A stretch of 64,000 bases of DNA from Rhizopus arrhizus. Taxonomy: Eukaryota; Mucoromycota; Mucoromycetes; Mucorales; Rhizopodaceae. Location: assembly GCA_024220505.1 (NCBI GenBank), contig JAKZZE010000001.1, positions 1,364,001 through 1,428,000 on the forward strand. The letters are read 5' to 3'. Made by a program: the position numbers and the translations under genes. Shown here one piece after another: positions 53,863 through 61,377 of this stretch. Numbering within the stretch: position 1 is the first letter of the stretch; each line of letters opens with the position of its first letter. Under the pieces are notes generated by a model. That model did not search any database. It saw nothing but the letters and a program-made list of their open reading frames with translations, and was not told where the DNA came from.

Positions 53863-56661
53863 GTGAAAAATCCCACGCCAGTACAACAAACGCAACCCAC
53901 TCGAACTGAAGCTATGGATACGGATCTTCCTATACAAGACAAGGTTAATAGTCGACTAAATAAACCAAGAACTAGAAGAATAGAGCCAGATATCAAATAT
54001 GATATAGTCTCAGATGTATTAAAACAAAAAGCCGATATCGAAATTGGAGATTTGATCACAGTAGCCCCATCTTTACGCAAAAAGCTTGTGGAAGAATGCA
54101 GACCAAAAAGAAAGCCAAGACAAGAAAGAAATAAACAAGCTACCCAACAAACAATGGCTCTGATAGAAGACGAGGAAATCAATACCACTGCAGCCTACTC
54201 AACTGTGAGTATTGGAGACAAAAACATTAAAGCCCTAGTAGACAGTGGTGCATCAAAAACCTGTATGTCAAAGGCCCTAGCAGACGCTCTTGAATTAGAA
54301 ATAGATTCAGCATCCGAAAACGTATTCACACTAGGAAATGGAACCAAGCAACCCGCTCTCGGATTGATATACGACGTCCCAATTGAAGTCAAGGAAGACA
54401 TGGTCATACCCTGCACAATTGAAGTATTGCCATCATGCCCTTCACATCTTATACTAGGAAGCAATTGGTTAAACCGTGCTAAAGCCAAGATTGATTTCAA
54501 TAGCTCTTCATTAAAAGTCAAATATAAAAACCAAAAGGCAGAACTACCAATACACTTCATACGAAAAAGTACACCGTTACCCAAAATGAAAACATTCCAT
54601 CAAGACTATCAACATCCTATAAGTCTCACAAACTCACATTCCGATAAGCATGTACACTTTGAAGATAGCGATTCAGAAGGAAGTTACTCATCAACCGAAG
54701 AGGAATCTGAATCAGAAAGCGAAGAAACCAGTGACGATGATATAGAAATGGAAGTAACAGCCTTAGAAAGAAGTTATGAACAAGAATCATTGCAAGTTTT
54801 GGAAAATGACAAATACGAGGAAGTAGTTATTACAAATTCACAAGAAATGTATTCGATAAAGTCAACAGACACAGGACTTTTAGTACAAGCGCATTCATCG
54901 AAACATATCAGCTTAGACAAATCCAAAGAAGACACTCAGAACATACTATATGACTTTTACATTACACATCCAAAGTTAATGCAGTCTTCAGGATATTTTG
55001 ATCAGTCATCTTCATTCATAATCAACAAAAAGTCACTCGACATACGCATATATAATCGCACAGAAAATGATATTTATCTAGAACCTGGTGAAGAAATTGG
55101 AATATTGGAAGGTCATGATCTAAATGACGATACAATAATCAAAGCATATGAAGTAGACAGAAACTCGACATTATGCACTTTAGAACACGATAATATTGAA
55201 CAAAATCTAAACAAGGAAGAACAAGATACGCTAAAGCCACAGCTATTGGAAAAATTAGAAATAGGAGATATAAATAAATCAATGAAAGAAGAACTGCTTA
55301 AGTTACTGAAAAGATACCAGCTTATATTTGACTGGGACAACGATACAATTGGACGCACAAACCTAATCAATCACAAGATTATCATAGAAGAAAATACATT
55401 ACCTATTAGTCACCGCCCGTACAGAATCAGTCCTTTGGAAGCAGATCACCTTCAAAAGGAATTGGATAAATATTGTAAATTAGGAGTTATATCACCATCG
55501 AATAGCCCATGGGCAGCACCAGTGATATTAGTAAAGAAGAAGAATGGTGATTACAGAATGGTCATAGATTACAGAAAATTAAATGCAAAGACGAAGAAAG
55601 ATGCATATCCTTTACCAAGAATAGACGACTTATTGGACACCCTAGGAAAAGCCAAAGTATTTTCAGCACTCGACATGCGCTCTGGTTTCCATCAAGTACC
55701 ATTAGACGAGGATAGCAAGGAATTTACTGCTTTCACTACCAAATATGGAACATACCACTATAACACCTTGCCTATGGGACTTGTAAATTCGCCAGCAACC
55801 TTTCAGCGTTTAATAGATTTATGTTTCCGCCCGCTAATGAACAAGTGCTTAGTAGCCTATATAGACGACCTTAATGTATACTCCCATAACGATGAAGAGC
55901 ATTTAATACATCTAGAACAAGTATTTCAGTGCATAGAAACCGCCAATCTCAAATTGAATCCAGAGAAATGTTTCTTCTTTAAAGATCATTTGAAATTTCT
56001 TGGATACATCGTTACCAACCAAGGCATACAAACCGATCCGGACAAAATAAAGAAGATTGTAGAATACCCAGTACCAACCACTATTACGCAAGTCAGATCT
56101 TTTCTAGGAATAGCATCATATTATCGAAGATTTATAAAGAATTTTGCAGCTATTGCAAGGCCGTTACATGACCAAACTAAAACAAAAAAGAAAATTCCGT
56201 GGACACTAGAGACAACTGCTTCATTTGAAACACTCAAGGAACTGTTAACAACTGCACCTGTATTAGCAAGACCAGATTTTAACCGAAGATTTATCTTGGT
56301 CACAGACGCCTCAAAGTTAGGACTAGGATGTGTCTTAACTCAACTCGACGATGATGGAAAAGAACATCCCATTATATATGCAAGTCGTGGACTTAAACCT
56401 AACGAAGCCAACTATGCACCCACAAAATTAGAATGCTTAGCAGTTATTTGGGCAGTAAAACTCTTTAGACCATATTTACTTGGAAAGAAATTCATGATCA
56501 TTACGGATCACTCAGCCTTAACTGGACTTCTCAAGACACCAAACCCAACCGGAATAATAGCCCGATGGATCGTCACATTATCAGAATACGACTTTGAAAT
56601 TAAATATAGACCTGGACGTGTCAACGAAAGTGCAGATTTCCTGTCAAGACTTGGATATTAA
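53863..56661 (+). CDS. element 2 protease, RT and RNase H
   Basis: 932 residues from the first in-frame ATG; the true chain starts in the linker. Protease: ALVDSGASKTCMSKAL, LILGSNWL (residues about 115-205). A stretch of Ser/Glu follows, then a beta-rich region (residues about 325-430) with RIYNRTENDIYLEPGEEIGI. RT from about 510: YRMVIDYRKLNAKT, SALDMRSGFHQVP, YNTLPMGLVNSPATF, AYIDDLNVYS. RNase H: ILVTDASKLGLG, KLECLAVIWAV, IITDHSALTGLL. Ends ESADFLSRLGY before any integrase sequence. Confidence 0.92.
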   Translation: MKNPTPVQQTQPTRTEAMDTDLPIQDKVNSRLNKPRTRRIEPDIKYDIVSDVLKQKADIEIGDLITVAPSLRKKLVEECRPKRKPRQERNKQATQQTMALIEDEEINTTAAYSTVSIGDKNIKALVDSGASKTCMSKALADALELEIDSASENVFTLGNGTKQPALGLIYDVPIEVKEDMVIPCTIEVLPSCPSHLILGSNWLNRAKAKIDFNSSSLKVKYKNQKAELPIHFIRKSTPLPKMKTFHQDYQHPISLTNSHSDKHVHFEDSDSEGSYSSTEEESESESEETSDDDIEMEVTALERSYEQESLQVLENDKYEEVVITNSQEMYSIKSTDTGLLVQAHSSKHISLDKSKEDTQNILYDFYITHPKLMQSSGYFDQSSSFIINKKSLDIRIYNRTENDIYLEPGEEIGILEGHDLNDDTIIKAYEVDRNSTLCTLEHDNIEQNLNKEEQDTLKPQLLEKLEIGDINKSMKEELLKLLKRYQLIFDWDNDTIGRTNLINHKIIIEENTLPISHRPYRISPLEADHLQKELDKYCKLGVISPSNSPWAAPVILVKKKNGDYRMVIDYRKLNAKTKKDAYPLPRIDDLLDTLGKAKVFSALDMRSGFHQVPLDEDSKEFTAFTTKYGTYHYNTLPMGLVNSPATFQRLIDLCFRPLMNKCLVAYIDDLNVYSHNDEEHLIHLEQVFQCIETANLKLNPEKCFFFKDHLKFLGYIVTNQGIQTDPDKIKKIVEYPVPTTITQVRSFLGIASYYRRFIKNFAAIARPLHDQTKTKKKIPWTLETTASFETLKELLTTAPVLARPDFNRRFILVTDASKLGLGCVLTQLDDDGKEHPIIYASRGLKPNEANYAPTKLECLAVIWAVKLFRPYLLGKKFMIITDHSALTGLLKTPNPTGIIARWIVTLSEYDFEIKYRPGRVNESADFLSRLGY

Positions 56662-56969
56662 TCAACTACATGGAGGATGGGAGGGTAGATGATACATAAA
56701 CTCAAGAAAAATCCAAAAACAACACAAAATACGCATAAAAAAAAAAATTCATATTATCAACTACATGGAGGAAGGGAGGGGAAGTTGAAACAAAATATAC
56801 AAAATCATCAAAAACAATAGAAAATTTCAAAAATCATAAGAGGAAGGCCACCCTAGAAAACAAACAGTCGTGAGAAGAAAAAACTTTAACAACACTAAAA
56901 TTGGAAATATCACACATAAAAATCAAGACCCTGAAACAATAACATATCAAGAACTTTATATTACCAAAA
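56662..56969 (+). other. spacer between RNase H and integrase of element 2
   Basis: 308 bases without an open frame. It contains two similar purine-rich blocks, each introduced by ATCAACTACATGGAGGA (56662-56690 and 56757-56785), 95 bases apart. They resemble polypurine tracts more than the actual 3' tract does. Could be a central polypurine tract or a leader for the integrase message (inference). Confidence 0.55.
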
Positions 56970-58316
56970 ATGGAACAACAGCAAATTGATCTCGTGAAAC
57001 AATATCTGCAAGAGTTGAAACTACCAGAAGATATCACGCACAAACAGAAAATATACTTACAGAAGCAAGCACATAAGTTTACCATATACAAGGATAATCT
57101 GTATAGATACAACACCGAAAACGGAATAATACGAAAAGTGCTGAACAAGCAAGAAGCTGAAGAAATCATGTATTCATATCATCAACACCCTCTTGGTGGA
57201 CATTTGGCATATAACAATACACTACACAAAATCGCATCACGTTATTATTGGGAAAATATGACCAAGGACATAATGGAATATGTAAAGAAATGTCACAGAT
57301 GTCAGAGACATGGGAAAAAGTCACTAAAAGAAGAATTATACCCTGTGCCAGTATCAGTAAAACCTTTCGATCGCATCGCTTTAGACGTTAAACATGTACA
57401 AGCTTCACGATCCGGAAACAGATATATCATAGCAGGAATCGACTACCTTACTAAATATGTGGAAGCAAGACCCATTCGTTTCCAAACTGCATCAGAAATC
57501 GCTTTATTCTTATACGAAGAAATCATATGTAGACATGGTTGTCCCACAATTATAGTTTCGGATAATGGCAAACCATTTGTTAGCAAGCTGATACAACAAG
57601 TATGCAAGAATTTTTCGATTATTCACAAGACCACTACACCATACAATCCTCAAAGCAATGGATTGATTGAACGTTTCAACAGAACTCTAGGACAAATCCT
57701 ACAAAAGCGTACAAAAGAAGAAAAGGACGATTGGGACTTGTACTTACCAGCTGCACTATTTGCCTATCGAACCATTAAACAAGGATCAACAAAGAATACA
57801 CCATTTTTCTTACTATATGGGTATGAACCGAAGACACCATTCGACATAGATCATCATGTGTATGAACGGAATTCACCCAAATTTGACGCTATCTTACGAC
57901 ACCGGACAATTCATCAAATATACAATCTTAACAGAATAAGAGAAATGGCCGTACAAAACATACAACGAGCTCAAGAAACGCAGAAAAAGCAGATTGAAAA
58001 AAAGATACTAGATGAACGCAAGGAACTGAAACCACCGTTCAAATTAGGAGATATAGTCCTCATTTATCGAGATTATTTGTCAACATCATGGTCAGCAAAG
58101 TTACAAGATAAGTGGGAAGGACCATACGTTATACAGCATATACTTGGAAAAGGAACATATCATATCAAAAGCATGGATCCTCATGACACAAAGCTTAGAA
58201 GAATACATGGAAATAGGATGAAACCTTATCTATTACCTAAAGTCCAATGGTGCCAAGAAAACAAAAGAAGCATCATGACCAACTTGGATGAACAAACAAA
58301 TGATCTGCTTCAATGA
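56970..58316 (+). CDS. element 2 integrase, separate frame
   Basis: 448 residues with its own ATG. Zinc domain HQHPLGGHLAYNN and CHRCQRH (residues about 70-115). Catalytic core: IALDVKHVQ, IVSDNGKPF, NPQSNGLIERFNRT. GPY/F: KWEGPYVIQHILGKGTYHI. No chromodomain. It begins close to the point where integrase normally begins in a Pol polyprotein, so the domain has been separated cleanly. Complete frame. Confidence 0.92.
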   Translation: MEQQQIDLVKQYLQELKLPEDITHKQKIYLQKQAHKFTIYKDNLYRYNTENGIIRKVLNKQEAEEIMYSYHQHPLGGHLAYNNTLHKIASRYYWENMTKDIMEYVKKCHRCQRHGKKSLKEELYPVPVSVKPFDRIALDVKHVQASRSGNRYIIAGIDYLTKYVEARPIRFQTASEIALFLYEEIICRHGCPTIIVSDNGKPFVSKLIQQVCKNFSIIHKTTTPYNPQSNGLIERFNRTLGQILQKRTKEEKDDWDLYLPAALFAYRTIKQGSTKNTPFFLLYGYEPKTPFDIDHHVYERNSPKFDAILRHRTIHQIYNLNRIREMAVQNIQRAQETQKKQIEKKILDERKELKPPFKLGDIVLIYRDYLSTSWSAKLQDKWEGPYVIQHILGKGTYHIKSMDPHDTKLRRIHGNRMKPYLLPKVQWCQENKRSIMTNLDEQTNDLLQ

Positions 58317-58433
58317 AGAGTACTGATGACCTTCAACTCAATAACATAAACAAAAGAAGAGAATCAAAAACAATATATAAAGACAAGGAAAATTCAAAAA
58401 AAAAAAAAAAAGAGATAATAATAATACAAAAAC

Positions 58434-59081
58434 ATGAACTCTACAAACAACAACAAGTGCCTTTCAAAAGATTTCTCTATGGATATGGACGCTTACCTGA
58501 TAGCAATCTACAAGGAACAAGGTTACGAAGTTACCATGACTGCTGTAATGGATTTCTTAATGATGTGGGAAGACTGTAATGTCGGCCCTACTGAAGTACT
58601 GTATGAAATAGACGGTATAACCTGTACAAGAGAAGAATACGCTGTGCATACAATTAAAAACATAAGCGCAATGGTGAGCGCAGAAGAAAATGGAAAAGGT
58701 GACATCTATGAAGCAAACTGGGAAGATGAAGATGATTTGGAATTGCTGAAAAATCTAGAAGGACTTATCAATAGCCAACATAAGCAGTTTGTAGATACTC
58801 TACATGAATTTGAAAGAATACAGGAATTGAAAGAACAACTGTGTGATCTACTTGCTTCGAACATTAATCATTGGGCACATTTTCGGTTCAGAAGACCCAA
58901 CAATACACCAGAATCAGTAACAGCATACTTAGCAGCAAAGCAAATTATGTTGAAAGCCATCATACCAGATTACAGATTATATCGTGCTTTAACTCTCAAG
59001 ATCAAACAGAAGGATAATTGGGCCAGAATCGTGGGCGATTCTTCTGGTATTGCGGGGATCTGTGACCATAGTAGCCAGTAA
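58434..59081 (+). CDS. element 2 extra protein after integrase, unknown
   Basis: 215 residues from MNSTNNNKCLSKDF. Acidic middle (YEANWEDEDDLELLKNLEGL) and likely helices (FVDTLHEFERIQELKEQL). No signal peptide, membrane segment or zinc motif, so it is not an obvious envelope. The stop lies 21 bases inside the 3' LTR, and the polypurine tract is embedded in its codons (IAGI). A long homogeneous frame in a young element suggests it is used; function unknown. Confidence 0.65.
   Translation: MNSTNNNKCLSKDFSMDMDAYLIAIYKEQGYEVTMTAVMDFLMMWEDCNVGPTEVLYEIDGITCTREEYAVHTIKNISAMVSAEENGKGDIYEANWEDEDDLELLKNLEGLINSQHKQFVDTLHEFERIQELKEQLCDLLASNINHWAHFRFRRPNNTPESVTAYLAAKQIMLKAIIPDYRLYRALTLKIKQKDNWARIVGDSSGIAGICDHSSQ
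59052..59060 (+). promoter_or_regulatory. short polypurine tract of element 2
   Basis: GCGGGGATC abuts the 3' LTR. It is weak but ends in G-run plus A like the tracts of elements 1, 4 and 5. Confidence 0.45.
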
Positions 59082-59129
59082 AGAGGTTACACGAAGCAAA
59101 TGTGAAAGAAGTCAAAAAATGAAAAAAGT

Positions 59130-59163
<34 letters not shown>

Positions 59164-59491
59164 ATTATTATATATATATCCCCAACCATTCAGTCAAGGA
59201 AGAAAATTAGTCAAGTTCTTTTATATTTTTATATACTTAACTCAATAAAGCAGGCTAACTTACTCATAAAAGTTCCTGATCTCTTATTTTACTTTACTTT
59301 TTATATTATTTTATCAAGAAACATCGTATTGATCTTACATATAAGATCTGGTGGTCACTACTTAACAAGCATTCGCTAAAATTCTATATAAAACAACAAC
59401 TTACAAGGCAATCTTAACCTTACAATCAAGCTTTACAAGCAAACTTTACTCAAATTAACTCACTTACAACAAGCCAACCTATAAAATAACA
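59061..59491 (+). repeat. 3' LTR of element 2
   Basis: 431 bp, equal to 51858-52290 except for two fewer A in the poly-A run. Confidence 0.93.
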
Positions 59492-59495
59492 ATAA

Positions 59496-59968
59496 ACAAA
59501 AAAAGTTCAAAATAGAAAAACACAAAAAAAACACAACCCTATAAATATCCCTTTATCCTTTCACTTTTGAAAGACTTACTTACTTTTCGATATATACTTA
59601 CTTTTGATATAACTTACTTTTTACTTTTGACATATTTTACTTTAACATAAAATAAAAAGAATATCTTCAAGGATCTACATTTAAAATCTTTCTGATCCCC
59701 TACATATACATCAAGTCAAGTCCTTTGAAGTCAAATTATCTTCATCGTATCAATCTTATATTCTCTTATCAAGAAAACTCTTATTACTTTTTACTGTTTG
59801 ATCTACAATACAAGATCTGGTGGTCACTTACTACAAGCAAACCAAATTTATCAACATAAAAACAAGCTTTTGATCTCAAATTCTTTTACACTTCAAAGAA
59901 AAGTCAAATTATTTCTAAACTCTTAAGGCCATTTAAACGAAACAATACCTATCACAAGAAAAATTACA
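59496..59968 (+). repeat. element 3 5' LTR, second part
   Basis: Ends GAAAAATTACA just before the primer site. Contains several CTTACTTTT(T/G) repeats at 59575-59640 and the internal ATCTGGTGGTCACTTACTAC motif at 59815-59834. Confidence 0.78.
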
Positions 59969-59970
59969 TT

Positions 59971-59988
59971 TGGTGGTCACTACGAGGG
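59971..59988 (+). promoter_or_regulatory. primer-binding site of element 3
   Basis: TGGTGGTCACTACGAGGG, identical to that of element 2. Confidence 0.75.
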
Positions 59989-60127
59989 AACAAATCAACA
60001 AATTACAAACATTATTAACAAGCAATTGGAAAAATCTATCAAATTAAAACAAATCGTCAAGAAAACTATCAAAACTCTACTTCAAGAACTACAGAACGTA
60101 CCAAAAACAAAAATATCAAATTTAAAA

Positions 60128-61357
60128 ATGGCCTCATACTCTACAGGACAAATCGCGTTGGCAAATGCTAACAATCAAACTTTTACACAAGGTTTTCGCC
60201 CAAGGTTAATTGAATTTTATGGCTATGAAGGAGAAGACTTTCGCCACTTTCAAGAAATACTTGACTCATACCTTGCAATCACTAATACACTCAGTGATGA
60301 CAGAAAACTTATCGTACTCAAGTCTCAATTGCGTCGAGCTGCTAAAATATATTTTGAGAAAGAAATACTCAAGAGAATCCCTAATGTCACATATGACAAC
60401 GCCATGGAATTACTCAAGCAACACTACATCACGCCTGAACTAATTCAGAGCTATGAATTAGAATTTAACGAAATGTTTCAAGGTGAACAGGAACATCCAC
60501 AAATCTTTTTGGCGAGACTCCGTGAAGCTGCTGACCTTGCAAACATTACAAGTGAAGCAGTTGTTGAAAGTCGTTTTCGTGTTGGTCTCCTTAAAGAAAT
60601 TAAACAATTCTGCATACAAAGTAGCGCCCATACATTCCAAGAATGGATCAATCATGCTGATGGATGGTGGAATGCCAATCGTCCACGCAAAATAGCCATG
60701 GTGGATAATCCTTTTATTCCAAGAAACGTCAACAATGCCCTCATATATCATGATGACAACAGATATACAAGACACCATGGAGTAAACAATCATAATGTAG
60801 AATTAATCGATACAGAAGAAAGACATATTCATGCTGTACCTATTAATGACTTACGCAACAATGCTGGAAGTAATTATATTGCTCCTTATTCTGAATTAAT
60901 CACAGGTCCAAACCAATTAGTCACCATGGAAGTAAAAGGCAATGCAAATAATAGTCATTTGTATACGCAGCCAATGATGAATAGACATAACAATCAACTA
61001 GTGCATACCAATTCACAACACGACTTGGTTAACCTTATTCAAGAAACTATACGCAGTGAATTGAATCTACATCAACATTCATCACAACCTACCAGAAATT
61101 ATAATCGACGTCCAAGATACGATAACTATAACAATTCTCAAAACAATGATTACAATAATGGATATAATCGAAATGAAATCAACGGTTATACCTACAGAGG
61201 CAACAACAGATACAGAAATAACTATGATCATAGTTATGGAAGAAATGAATATAGCAATCAAAATCGTAATCCAAATCAGCCAACTGATAATTATAATAAT
61301 CAACCCCAGCAAGGCACCTCTCAGCCTCGCTATCAAAACCAACAATCAAAAAACTAA
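60128..61357 (+). CDS. element 3 Gag with Asn-rich tail
   Basis: Start chosen at 60128 because MASYSTGQIALANAN aligns with the element 2 Gag start; an upstream in-frame ATG at 60026 would add 34 residues. 409 residues: capsid region (FYGYEGEDFRHFQEILDSYL, FLARLREAADLANI, WWNANRPRKIAMVDN), then an Asn/Tyr/Arg/Gln-rich tail without a zinc knuckle. Ends SKN-stop at A_AAA_AAC followed by TAA. Confidence 0.9.
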   Translation: MASYSTGQIALANANNQTFTQGFRPRLIEFYGYEGEDFRHFQEILDSYLAITNTLSDDRKLIVLKSQLRRAAKIYFEKEILKRIPNVTYDNAMELLKQHYITPELIQSYELEFNEMFQGEQEHPQIFLARLREAADLANITSEAVVESRFRVGLLKEIKQFCIQSSAHTFQEWINHADGWWNANRPRKIAMVDNPFIPRNVNNALIYHDDNRYTRHHGVNNHNVELIDTEERHIHAVPINDLRNNAGSNYIAPYSELITGPNQLVTMEVKGNANNSHLYTQPMMNRHNNQLVHTNSQHDLVNLIQETIRSELNLHQHSSQPTRNYNRRPRYDNYNNSQNNDYNNGYNRNEINGYTYRGNNRYRNNYDHSYGRNEYSNQNRNPNQPTDNYNNQPQQGTSQPRYQNQQSKN

Positions 61358-61377
61358 ATGGGTCGGTTGCTTTTGAT
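61347..61377 (+). promoter_or_regulatory. -1 frameshift site of element 3
   Basis: Gag codons TCA AAA AAC TAA contain the slippery heptamer A_AAA_AAC (61348-61354). A -1 slip enters a frame that is open without interruption through the linker into protease at 61690 and to the window end. The sequence after the stop is conserved with element 2. Confidence 0.82.

Larger units (their letters stand above)
51858..59491 (+). mobile_element. Ty3/gypsy element 2, inserted in the LTR of element 3
   Basis: LTRs 51858-52290 and 59061-59491 differ only in poly-A length. ATAA flanks both sides (51854-51857, 59492-59495). Order: LTR, primer site, Gag, protease-RT-RNase H, spacer, integrase, extra frame, LTR. 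LTR identity indicates a very recent insertion, though one base is missing in the Gag-Pol linker compared with element 3. Confidence 0.92.

Noticed and set aside
59052..59060. Strong polypurine tract before the 3' LTR of element 2
   Set aside because: Only a GCGGGGA string is present; listed as weak, and the better purine runs at 56.7 kb are reported separately.
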